A stretch of 64,000 nt of DNA. It comes from Allium sativum (lineage: Eukaryota > Streptophyta > Magnoliopsida > Asparagales > Amaryllidaceae). The position numbers and the translations under genes are program-made. A model generated the notes under the pieces. The model was not told the origin of the DNA and did no database searches. It worked only from the letters and a program-made list of their open reading frames with translations. Below are positions 43,836 to 54,261 of this stretch, one piece after another. Position 1 is the stretch's first letter; every line of letters begins with the position of its first letter. Where the stretch lies: the NCBI GenBank assembly GCA_030737875.1, contig CM060921.1, positions 403,288,192-403,352,191 on the forward strand, in the 5' to 3' direction.

Positions 43836-44446
43836 GGAATCCAAAGGCACCAACCGACGAAGAGTATAGGCAGCATCTTGATGCCTAACAAGCGATTCCC
43901 GAGGAATTTCGCAAAACAGAAATTGTAACGAGCCAAGAGCGCCTTCGTTGTGCGGGGTTGCTTCTCGACAATCGGGCTGTAATAAGGCCTGCAGTGTCAA
44001 GCGGTGTACCGAAGAAGGTGGTGGAGAAAGTTCCTGTGACCCTTGGTCAGAAGAGAAAGGTGTCCTCCATTGGGCCTAGGCCGAAGAAGGTTGTTAAGTT
44101 CCAAGGAGACGTCGGTGAAGATGGGGCTCGTGGTGAGGAGGCTCCAGCCGGAGATGAGGGCCTATTGAATGCTCCTGTTCCACCCTCGACTGGAGGGATG
44201 GGGGAGGGAGAGTTGATTAGGCCATTGTCTTCAGTGGCTTCTCCTGGAGTTGCCACCCTACTCGAGGATGAGCACCAGTTTGATGGCATGAATAAAATTG
44301 ATCTTGACGTATCCCTGCGGCCGACTCCGGCTATCATGGACAAATTAGCTCTTTGCTGTGGAGGGGTTAACTCCTTCAAGCAGATCACAATCTGGTCTAT
44401 TGAGAGAACACTTAGGGCATACACTCATTACCACTTCATATCATAA
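43836..44446 (+). pseudogene. Antisense ORF of C, exon 2
   Basis: The frame reads NPKAPTDEEYRQHLDA, one TAA, then continues open to 44446. It has basic stretches (GQKRK, RPKKVVKF), possibly nuclear-localisation-like, then a Gly/Glu-rich low-complexity part. The end is unclear: an acceptor-like TTCCTTGACAG lies at 44487-44497, so another intron may begin near 44420. Sequence 44500-44895 has no convincing frame. Confidence 0.6.
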
Positions 44447-44895
44447 TGGCTCATCTGAGCATGAAACTTAACTGATTTCATTTCATTTCCTTGACAGGTG
44501 ACATGGCTAGAGGACGCAAGGATGAGGTTATGGTCATGGAGGCCGCCCTCGCCCTAGGAATCCTTTCTTTGAGGGCTTCAGAAGAGGGACCAACTTGTAT
44601 GGCATTCCACCCCCGATCGGTCGTGGTAGTGACACCGGGATGAGGATTAATCTCGTCCATCTCCGACTCCTCCTCCTCCCCCTCCGATTCGGGTGTTTGA
44701 GGGAGACTCTCGACTTAACTTAGGGGGTTCTCGGCGTCCGTCTTCGACAGCTTCTCCAAGTGTTGCGGTTCCTGCCCCTATTCCGAGGGAGCCACCACTC
44801 GCTAACAGAGATCGGAGAGGGCGACTGTAACCGGGACGTGGGACCTAGCGACTTCTGAGCAATAAAGGCTTGCTGTGGAGGAATAGAGGACATGG

Positions 44896-46162
44896 TTGAA
44901 AACTACTTTCCCTCGACATTACTTTGATGAGCTGATGGTCCTTCCAGACCTTCTCCCGTATCCCGCTAGGGACTCCATAGAGGTCTGGATGCATGTGAAG
45001 GAAGCGTACCACCAGGCTAACAAGCTTACCGCCTATTCCTTTCGTTTATCGGAGCTAATCAAGAGGAAGAATATGGAGCTCATGAATCAGCAGTTAACTA
45101 TTGATACTGAGAAGACCACTGTCATTCATCTAAACAAGGACATTGGTAAGTTTGCTCCTTGTACTGTGAGCACATTGTGGTTTATTCCCGTATCTTTAGA
45201 TGCTAACTCGTGAATCTTGTTGCTGTAACCGAGATAAAGAAAGGGTACGAGGCCCTCAAGAAGAGGCTGATCACTCCCGCTTCATTTTCATGGAAACTAT
45301 ACCCGATCTTACTATGCAGAACACGACCCTAAAGAAAGACAAAGCCGAGGTGGATAAAGTATGCGCCAATCTGGAAAGGGAAAGTGCACGAGTCTTTGAC
45401 CTCCAAACTGACAACAATGCTCTGTGAGCGGAGAATGACAACTTAAAGAGGAAGCTTGAGGAGATGAAGAAGGCCAAGGAGGACGTGGAAGCCAGTAACC
45501 GGGATGTGTTGGGGATGATGGATGGACTAAGAGAGGCACATCAGAGAGAGGTGGAGCAACTGAGAGAGGAGCTGGAGAACACAGAGTTCCGAGTACAGTT
45601 ATCTGTGGCGGAGGATATCCAAAACATATATGTCAAAGTTCTGCGATTCCATGGACTTTCGTGGGTTGACGATTATGCTCGGGAACTAGCCTGGACTTGG
45701 GAGAGGTTGGTTCCGTATGAGGCCTTTCTGCGACAAGTGGATATGCAAATTTTAGATGAACGTCAACTCGCGATTGATCTCCTGACAGTCGAGGAGTGCG
45801 AGAAGCTGGAAGAGGGTAAGAGGCTGCTGCTTGAGGATGCCGAGAGGGAGAAGCTGGAGTGGCTCACCGTTGAGAAAGGGAAGTCTATCATGACTACGAG
45901 TGTTGCAGTAGCAGAGACATTCGCCGAAGCAAGCTCCTACCGGCCATCGGCACCTAAATCGGTTATGGTGAGTGATCTCGCAGCTTCCGCTCGGGTTTCG
46001 ACCGAGTATGACCCTAAACACCCTGAGCTAGGAAAGATTGGATTCACTCTACCTACCACCACCAGTACCCCGCTTGACATTTCTGCATCATCCGTGCCCG
46101 GAGGTAAATCTCTTTTGCCATGCATCCCCGAGGATGATGTAATTACCAAATTTGCGGACTAA
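44896..46162 (+). pseudogene. Antisense ORF of C, coiled-coil region with intron 2 (45146-45233)
   Basis: The first part, 44896-45145, reads FDELMVLPDLLPYPARDSIE. GTAAGT at 45146 and an AG at 45233 bound an 88-bp intron; splicing keeps frame into DKERVRGPQEEAD. The following frame is open except for a TGA at 45425 and runs to 46162. It is rich in heptads (LKKDKAEVDKVCANLERE, KRKLEEMKKAKEDVE, EVEQLREELENTE), a long coiled coil, then a Ser/Thr-rich tail. Two introns that both restore frame make a once spliced antisense gene likely. This copy is inactive. Confidence 0.68.
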
Positions 46163-46221
46163 AGGTTGTGTTTTTAAAGCATAGCCCTTCCTAGATTGAC
46201 CATGACATCGGGCCCCGCCCC

Positions 46222-47053
46222 GTGGTCCCACAAACAACTAAATCTGGGATAGGACTTGTGGCAGTGCAATTCGGAGAAGGCGACGATCAACTGGGTACCT
46301 ATTCGGATATAAGGTTAACCCTCAGCATGGTCGATACCCTTATGGAGGAAGGAGAGGTGGATGATGGGCAAAGTGCGACTACCCGAGGCACTGTGGAGGC
46401 CGATGTTCCTTCGATGGCTGATATGGTGGAGGCCCAAAAAGCCAAAATGGTGTCTAAGCGTGAACAGGTAGAGGAGTAGCAGAGGCGTGATGAGGCTGTC
46501 AGAAAGGAGGTCCTAATGAAGACCAGGCAGGGTGCTGAGGAAAAAGCCATTGATACGGTCACGAAGAGGAAGGCTGATGAGGAGGCCGAGAAGAGGAGGG
46601 TCGATGATGAGGCCTGGAAGAAGAGGGAGGATGAGGAAGCACAGCAGAGGACTACTGAGTCCCTTGAGAAAACCAGGGCTGGTGGTGACACATTGCATAG
46701 ATCCTAGAAGCTTGTTAAGCGTCGGGCTGCTAGACAGGCCAAGGAACGGGCTGAGTGAGAAGGCAAGGCGATCCCGGAGAAGAGTGACGTTGTGGGTCGG
46801 CCTCGCTGCTGGGAGTGCCCTTGTGCCTACATCAGATACCGTCCTTGTTGGTATTACTGAGATTTCTAGCGGTGATGGTGCGGATGAGAAGCAACTTTCG
46901 GCTTCTCATGAGTCAACCACCTCTCGGAGGGGCCGATATGGGAAGAGCGGGTCTAGTAAGAAGAGGCCCGGGCGAAGGATGAACCGTCAAGTGCGGAATC
47001 TGCTAAATAGAAACACAAGCACAAACGAAAGAAGCATGATTAGTGTTAGTAAC
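46222..47053 (+). pseudogene. Antisense ORF of C, C-terminal charged region, broken
   Basis: An acidic start (VDTLMEEGEVDDG) is followed by a Glu/Lys/Arg-rich helix (KRKADEEAEKRRVDDEAWKKR), with TAG stops at 46477 and 46705. A Lys/Arg-rich tail then contains SSKKRPGRRMNRQ. Element D inserted at 47053; the sequence resumes at 56870, where a stop occurs within about 20 codons. Confidence 0.55.
47049..47053 (+). repeat. Target-site duplication of D, left copy (GTAAC)
   Basis: It is identical to 56865-56869. Confidence 0.93.
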
Positions 47054-47688
47054 TGTAACGACCCGCATTCTACGTATCGGAGGATCATAGAATATGTATT
47101 TTATTCTCATACGAAGTCGTATAGTCGTGTAACTTTGGGGAACGACTATTAGGGTCATTTCCATAATCACGATTTTTGCCGATTTTTAAATGACTGTTTT
47201 GCCCTTGGTGAATCTTGTTTTGCTTATAACTTTTGATTGGTAAGGAGTTTTGACCTGAAACCACTTCCATTGGATCCCGATGATGGTTTCACTTTCCATA
47301 GATGGTCACATTAATCAAACAGATTCACCATTTGGGAGATATGGCTGAAATAAGGTTTAGAAGGTGAAAAACAGCTTAACCGGGCCTAATTGGGTAATTA
47401 GCAGCTAGGTCCATTAGGAATTTCGAGATTAGGGTAATATAAAGCCTGAAAGGTGTTAGAGAAACCCTTCTTTTGTCATTTTTCAACCGCCACTAACATC
47501 CTTTGAACCCTGGTAATAGCCTCCATCACCTAAACCTCATTTTAATCACTCCCTTAAAAACTTATGAAGCAAAACCGCATCAAATCAAGAGAAATCAACA
47601 CCAAATCAGAGTTGGAGCTGCTGCAATACATAGAGATCAGTGCCATATCAGTTATATTTTTCAGATCTGGGATTTATTTGTGGCTAAG

Positions 47689-48960
47689 GTGAGTGATTTG
47701 CACTTTTATTCGCTAATTGCAGCTAATTAGGGGTGATTAGTGATAATTAGCGAAATTTTGCATGATAAAAATCTGGAAAAATATTTAGAAATTCTTAAAC
47801 ATTATTTTATATCTCTGGTGAAAATTTGGGTTAATTTCGATCAAGTTTGCTAATTCTTAGGTTAAAACATGGTTTAAGGGATTAAGGGAAAAATCATGCT
47901 TTTGGGTATGTTCGATCCATATTAACAAGTTAAATGGTTGGTTTGATGTTTTTGATTGATTCTGTATGATGTTACTGCTGTTTGGTATGTTTGTGATGTC
48001 ATAGGAAAGTTAAAATGGTTGAAAACGCCATCGTTTGGCGAAATTAGCTTGCTGGAAAAACTGCAAAATACCTGACGGTGGTCAGGGGGGTATGAATTGG
48101 ACTCCTGGGGGGGTATGGTCACGAACCGAATTCCTCATAGGGGTATGGTCACGAATCGGATTCCTCAGCGGGGGTATGGTCACGAACCGGATTCCTCGGG
48201 GGGGTATGGTCACGAACCGGATTCCTTAGAGGGGGTATGGTCACGAATCGAATTCCTCAAAGAGGTATGGTCGCGAACCGGATTCCTCAAGAGGTTATGG
48301 TCATGAACCGGATTCCTCAAAGGGGTATGGTCACGAAACGGATTCCTAAAGGGGGGTATGCGGATGATTCCTGAAGGGGGTATGCTGACGATTCCTGAAG
48401 GGGGGTATGTTGACGAGGACCACGACCACGACCCGAACTAAAACGAATGATACCAAAGCCCAAGATGCAAAGGAAGTCCAAATTTGAAGTTATTACTCAT
48501 GATCCAAATGGGAACCAACGAGTTAACTTCTCGAGTTGGACTCTGCTGCGGGACGTGTGCAAAGGGGTTATTGATATCCATAACTTTGGTTCACCGCTGA
48601 AGAGAGGGGACATGTAGACGAACCAGAGCCAGGGAAGTGTGGAATGGTTGGCCCATTAGGGTTATTGACTATGGACCAGTGCAGTGGGGACATGTAATAA
48701 TTGAACGGAGTTGTCGTCATAGCCCCAAAAGGACAAATTGGTCATAGCAATAGTTGTATGGAGTTCTTGTCATGACCCCAAAGATTTGGTGACCAGAGCG
48801 ATGGATATTGTATGCTTTATGCATTAAGTGAGAGATGTGAGGATAATTACTATGTTTAATGTTTGTTATCACCATGACATGCACATTTCCACTTTACACA
48901 CTATGTTAATGTTTACCTTAGAGTACTATACATCTTGTTGTGTTAACTCTTTGGTTGCAG
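47689..48960 (+). other. Putative LTR-internal intron of D (3' LTR equivalent 54907-56302)
   Basis: GGCTAAG|GTGAGT and GGTTGCAG|GTCCAGG are strong plant splice sites, identical in both LTRs despite about 8-9% overall divergence. The interval carries the minisatellite and no ORF. Use in vivo is untested. Confidence 0.45.
48100..48420. repeat. 30-bp minisatellite in 5' LTR of D
   Basis: About eight full units of GGGGGTATGGTCACGAACCG plus GATTCCTCAG are followed by about three shorter units (TATGCTGACGATTCCTGAAG). The 3' LTR has about thirteen full units, which explains its greater length. Confidence 0.93.
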
Positions 48961-49523
48961 GTCCAGGTTCAGGTATGATTTACTTATATCTGTTACTGTT
49001 TTGTTTTTCTGCTTATCGCTCATACCAGACTTTTGTCTGACGTAGAGTTTTATGTCTCTTCTTATTACTCTGGGTGCTCTTAAACGGGCAGACTAGAGAC
49101 AGTTTAGGTGGTATACACGAGTAGCTGTCCGGAGACGAGTAGGAGGCTTCCACATATTATTTACATATATTCTCCCTATGTTGTTGCTGGTCACTACTTT
49201 GGGCATTGGTAGTGCACCCTTTCTACTTTGCTTTAGAGACAATATTTTTTTAAGTTGTAATAATGGAGGATCATAAGCTGTATTTTTGGATTTCCGCTGC
49301 TATGATGGTTATGATTTAGTTCTCAGTTTATGCACTGTCTCGCCTATTTATACCAAGTTATGCTACTGTTATATTTTATTCCATGCGCTGTGAGATATAC
49401 TGCAGGTTCTTCGTTGATCCATCGTCTTGTTTCTTTCTTTTGACGATCATCATGTGCTGATTGGACATCGGTACAACACATTTCAATGGAAATGTCGGCT
49501 AGTGCAGGGCGGGCCGTCAGACT

Positions 49524-49540
49524 TGGTATCAGAGCCTAGG
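49524..49540 (+). promoter_or_regulatory. Primer-binding site of D
   Basis: TGGTATCAGAGCCTAGG begins two bases after the LTR and is complementary to initiator tRNA-Met. Confidence 0.92.
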
Positions 49541-49714
49541 TTGCGTAGTTAACCTAGGGCAAGACATCAGGGAGAGATAGTATACGAATATGAGGGCATG
49601 TATTTGTTATATTTTAGTTTTCAAAAAGATATATATACTATTAGTATATCTAAGGATGAAGTCACACTGCACTAGCACCATTATGGAGATGGTTAATCGT
49701 TTTCCATTTGCAGA

Positions 49715-50660
49715 TTGAACGATGAGCCGATATACGAGGAGTACGGGTTCAGGAGCCAACAATGGGAATTCACTAACATGAGGACAATGTTTACTACCTT
49801 TATGAGGGAGATGCTTAAGGATGTTCAGGGAGCAGTTCCTAATGCTGCTAACGGTGGTGGTGCAGCAGTGCAGGCGCCTAGGGCCGATTTCGCCAAGCTC
49901 AGCAAGGATTATACTAATCTTGGTGGAAAGCCATTCTATGTAACAGAATCGGCTATGGAGGTTCAAGATTGGCTTGATAGTTGTGAGCTTATCTTCAGGG
50001 ACTTGGGGATCGAGGATCCAATGAAGAGAAATTTAGCATCGCGTCAACTTCAAGGACGACCTATGAATTGGTGGAATGCTATTAAAGCGGCTACTCCTGA
50101 GGATCAAGTTACTTGGAATCAGTTTAAAAACTCGTTTTAGTGATAAGTTTATCCCAGCTTCTCAGAAGTCAGAGTTTTTCAGGAAGTTTCTGGAGCTTAA
50201 GCAGAATGGTAGGGTAGTCTCGAAGCATATTGCTGAATTCGATACCTTATCGAAGTATGGATTATCCCTTATTGACACTGCCGAGAAGAAGAACGAGAAT
50301 TTCATAACTGGCTTAGATGGATACTTGGGGGAAAGTCTTATAAACCACATTGATGAGACGTTTGAATCTATTGTGGGAAAGCATTAAGATCGGAGAGTAT
50401 TTACCCTAAGTCAAAGACCGAGGTCGTTACTGCATCTACATGAGAGCCAAAGCCGCAAGTAAGCGGTGGAGGCGAGGGTAATTCCTAGAATAAGAGGAAA
50501 CAGAACCAGACTAAGGATGGTCAGAAGAAGAAGAACAAGAAAGTTATCGAGTGTTTTAGTTGTGGCAAGAAGGGCCACTATGCTAGTGAATGTCGAGCTA
50601 AGCCAGGGGAAAAGAAGTGCTTCAACTATGGCCAAGTGGGAATTTCAAGGATAAATGTCC
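49715..50660 (+). pseudogene. gag pseudogene of D
   Basis: The first part (to 50140) contains the FAKLSKDYTNLGGKPF and RQLQGRPMNWWNAI motifs of the gag core. A frameshift near 50130 moves the core to another frame (DKFIPASQKSEFFRKFLELKQ, KYGLSLIDTAEKKNENFI) up to 50387. A second shift precedes the zinc knuckles: CFSCGKKGHYASEC is complete (50552-50593), and the next has Tyr for its second Cys. The initiating ATG is not clear in the first frame. Confidence 0.87.
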
Positions 50661-51120
50661 ACAACCTCCTAAAGAGAAGCAGATCATGAAAGCATATGCT
50701 ATCAACATTGTTCCTTCTTCGTCGAATGCCCCAACTGCGACACAGAATGGAAAAAGTATCGTTATTCAAGGTATGCTTTCCATTTATGATGTTCCTGTTC
50801 GAGTGTTATTTGATACTGGAGCTTCCCATTCCTTCGTATCTAGTGACCTGGTAGATAGATTGGAATTGGAACCCAAACTTACCAATAGCCTTTAGTTGTG
50901 ACGAACCCGATCGGTTGTTCGACTAGCCTTAGTATGATTTGCCGTAATTTGGTCTTATCGAGTCATGGATGTATGTTTGCTTGCGATTGTTTTTTTTTTT
51001 TTTAGGCTTTGTTGGGTTTGGCATTTTTTTGGGAGTCGATTGGCTCCAAAGATATGGGGTGGCGGTAGACTGTGAGGGGCCTTTAGTGACCGTTAGAGCG
51101 GATGATGGGCGGAGGGTGGT
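50661..51120 (+). pseudogene. Protease region of D
   Basis: The aspartic protease motif VLFDTGASHSFVSSDL is intact (DTG at 50812-50820). About 90 bp of decayed sequence and a T-run at 50990 separate it from the C-terminal GVDWLQRYG motif, in another frame. Confidence 0.85.
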
Positions 51121-52099
51121 ATTGGGTTGCCTACCTAGTGATGAGGTGATGGCTAGTTTTCTACATTCCCTCGACATCCCGAGGGATGAGTTATCAGATG
51201 TGCCTATTGCTGGCGAGTATCCGGACACCTTCGAGGAAGTGACCGGACTTCCACCACACCGAGAGATTGAGCTTCAAATTGATTTAGTGAAAGGCGCCAG
51301 ACCTATAGTGATGCCACTTCGTCTAGCACCAAGGGAGCAGAGAGAGCTCGGGGTGTAAGTTAGCGATCTTTTGAGGAAGGGATTTAACATAAGAAGTGTT
51401 TCCAAGTGGGGAGCACCAGTTATGTTTGCTACCAAGGCCGATGGTTCCCTTCGCTTATGTGTGGACTACCGCGAGTTGAACAAGGTGACGAGGAAGAATA
51501 AGTATCCTCTTCCGCGGATAGACGATTTGTTTGATCAGTTGAATGAAGCAAGAGTGTTCTCCCTGTTAGATCTCGCGACAGGTTTTCATCAGCTCCAAGT
51601 AACGGTTGAGAGCATTCCTAAAACGATATTTCGGACGCCGTCGGGATTCTATGAGTGGTTGGTCATGCCATTTGGGTTGACCAATGCACCCGTATATTTT
51701 GTGGATATTATGAATAGAGTTTTCAAGGATTAATTAAATAAGTTTGTTCTTGTGTTCATGGATGATATCTTGGTTTACTCGAGGACAGAGGAAGAACACA
51801 AAGAACATTTGAGGAAAATGATGGAGGTGTTGAGGAAACACCGGCTGAAAACAAAATTTTCTAAGTGTCACTTCTGGAGAAGGGAAGTGAGATTCTTGGG
51901 CCATGTTGTTTCAGAGAATGGTATTGTCATGGATCCTTCGAAAGTGGCTATGGTGCAAAATTGGTCTACGCCCAAGAATGCAATAGACGTAAGTAGTTTC
52001 TTGGGGTTAGCTGGATATTATCATAAGTTTATCCAAGAATTCTCAAAGATAGCGGCACCATTAACTCGGTTAACTAAGAAAAATCAAGCTTTCGTCTAG
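51121..52099 (+). pseudogene. Reverse transcriptase of D
   Basis: An N-terminal segment (EYPDTFEEVTGLPPHREIE) is followed by a stop, then [35 protein letters not shown] with the first catalytic Asp, and [15 protein letters not shown] at 51731 is followed by VFMDDILVYSR (F-x-D-D box, 51754-51765). The thumb ends at FLGLAGYYHKFI. A TAG at 52098 replaces what is normally Trp. It is not functional. Confidence 0.92.
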
Positions 52100-52567
52100 G
52101 ACGAAAGGTGTGAGAATGCATTTAAAAGTCTAAAAGAAAAGTTGATGTGCGCACCAGTGTTAGTTATTCCTAAAGGGAATGAAGAGATGATGGTATACAC
52201 AGATGCCTGTGGTACCGGATTAGGTGTTGTATTGATGCAAGGAGGTAGGGTTGTTGCCTATGCTAGTCGGCAATTGAAACCGCATGAGAAGAGATATCCT
52301 ACCCATGATTTGCAATTGGCAGCAATCGTGTTTGCATTAAAGATGTGGAGACATTACCTCTTGGGAGAAAGATTCGATTTGTTTACCGATCATAAATCAT
52401 TAAAGTATCTTTTCTCTCAAAAGGATTTAAATCTTCGACAGCAGAGATGGTTAGAGTTCTTGGCTTCATATGATTTCCATATTGCATACACACCCGGGAA
52501 GGGCAATGCGGTAGCTGATGCATTGAGTAGGAGACATGTTAGCTTGGGGGCTATATTTCTTGAGTAG
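52100..52567 (+). pseudogene. RNase H of D
   Basis: The motifs [14 protein letters not shown] (first Asp), [35 protein letters not shown] and [16 protein letters not shown] are present, giving a near-complete gypsy-type RNase H domain. It ends at a TAG (52565). Confidence 0.9.
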
Positions 52568-52615
52568 AAGCAACTAGAGTATATCGAGGGATATGATTTC
52601 ATACCTAAGTGCGAA

Positions 52616-53862
52616 TTGGATCCAGAGATGTTAGCAAGTTTGACGATCAGATCGACTTTGATTGAGAAAATTGGCTCCAGTCAGAGAGATGATCCTAATC
52701 TATTAGAAAACATCTCCAAAGTTAAGATGGGCATCGACAGCGAGCAGATGAGCAAGTATGGACTTGATCAAGAAGGATGGCTTCGAAATAAGGGGAGACT
52801 AGTTGTACCCAACGTTAATGGATTGAGAGATGAAGTGCTTAGAGAGTGTCATCACTCAAAACTGACTATACATCTCAGTGGTAACAAAATGTATCGAGAC
52901 ATGAAGCAGACCAACTACTGGGAAGAGATGAAGAGAGACGTTGGGAAGTTTATATCCAAGTGCATGAATTGCGAGTTGGTTAAAGATGAGCAAAAGAAGC
53001 ATAGTGGTTTGTTACAATCATTGGAAACTCCCGAATGGAAATGGGAACAAGTCTCAATGGATTTCATTGACGTTTTACCAAGGACTAGATCAGGTCATGA
53101 TAGTATTTGGGTAATTGTAGATCGATTAACTAAGAGTGCAAGGTTCATACCAGTCAAGTCAAATAGAACGGCAGCTAAGTTAGAAGAACTATATATGAAG
53201 TGGGTAGTGATATTTCATGGAGTCCCAAAGGAATTATGAGTGACCGAGATCCGTTGTTTACTAGTGGGTTTTGGAAGAGCTTACAAGAGGCTTTAGGATC
53301 AGAATTACATCTCAACACCGTGTACCATCCTCAAACCGACGGTCAGACAAAGAGGGTGAATCGTATATTGGAGGATCTCTTAAGAGCCTGTATATTGGAT
53401 TTTGGAGGGTCATGGGGTGACCATTTGCATCTAGTGGAGTTCGCATATAATAATAGTTATCAATCCAGTATTGGTATGGCTCCATTTGAAGCTTTGTACG
53501 GAGGACTGTGCAACTTACCATCGTGTTGGTTGGAAACTGGTGAGAAATTTGTGCTTAGGCTAGATGTAATAAGAGAAACTTCAGGCAAGATCAAGGTTAT
53601 CCAACAACGAATGAAGGCTGCCCAAGATAGGCAGAAGAGTTATGCTGATAAAAGGCGAAGAGATTTAATGTTCTCCGTTGGTGACTTCGTGTTTGTCAAG
53701 ATTTCTCTATTAAAAAGTGTGATTCGATTTGGTAGGAGAGGCAAGTTAGCACCAAGATTTGTTGGTCCTTTCCCAGTTCTCGAGAAAGTTGGGAATCTAG
53801 CGTATAAAGTTGGCTTACCTGACAAGATGGCAGGAGTTCACAACGTATTTCATGTTTTCTAG
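52616..53862 (+). pseudogene. Integrase of D
   Basis: The zinc-binding HHCC part (ECHHSKLTIHLSG...CMNC) and the core are split by a stop and shift near 53238. The first Asp (MDFIDVLP) and second Asp (SDRDPLF) are present. In the third position the sequence is [13 protein letters not shown], with Lys where the catalytic Glu is expected. The GPF/Y-like region ([17 protein letters not shown]) and VHNVFHVF follow. Confidence 0.9.
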
Positions 53863-54123
53863 TTAAGTAAGTTCGTACACGACCCCGATATGACTATTTC
53901 ACCGGATCAGTTGGATGACATCGAAGTAGAACCCGAGGCGGTTGGGAACCGCATGCCGATCTGTATTGTCGAGCACGATACGAAGCAACCTCGAAGGAAG
54001 GCAGTGAAACTGGTCAAGGTTCAATGGGGGTGAGAATGAGAACGACTGTACTTGGGAAACAGAGGAGAGCATAAGGAAGTCGTATCCAGAACTCTTGCCT
54101 GGTAAGATTTTAATTGCAATTTA
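53863..54123 (+). pseudogene. Chromodomain-like C-terminus of D integrase
   Basis: After a stop, QLSKFVHDPD-like sequence leads to KAVKLVKVQWG. After a one-G insertion (54025-54030 G-run), the frame continues CTWETEESIRKSYPELLP. This W...TWE...YPEL arrangement is the chromodomain seen at the end of chromovirus integrases, thought to steer integration to chromatin. Confidence 0.8.
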
Positions 54124-54261
54124 GCTATTCCACATGCTAGAATAGACTTTTTGTGTTATTATGTATGTTTGATAGTTGCAAATGGTTGGTAGGCATGCAG
54201 GACCCTTGTTTGTTTTCTTAGTTAAGGAATTTTGGGGGCGAAATTTCTTAAGGGGGGAGAG
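54124..54261 (+). promoter_or_regulatory. 3' untranslated stretch and polypurine tract of D
   Basis: GGGGGCGAAATTTCTTAAGG is followed by AGGGGGGAGAG directly before the 3' LTR. Confidence 0.87.

Larger units (their letters stand above)
47054..49521 (+). repeat. 5' LTR of D
   Basis: It starts TGTAACGACC and ends GCCGTCAGA, where the normal terminal CA has become GA. TATA is decayed (AATATAAA, 47436-47443). A donor AAG|GTGAGT lies at 47689 and an acceptor TTTGGTTGCAG at 48960. Between them is the 30-bp minisatellite. Confidence 0.9.

Noticed and set aside
48100..48420. Evenly spaced repeats considered as a CRISPR array
   Set aside because: There are no unique spacers, the repeats are head-to-tail, the context is a plant LTR and there are no cas genes.
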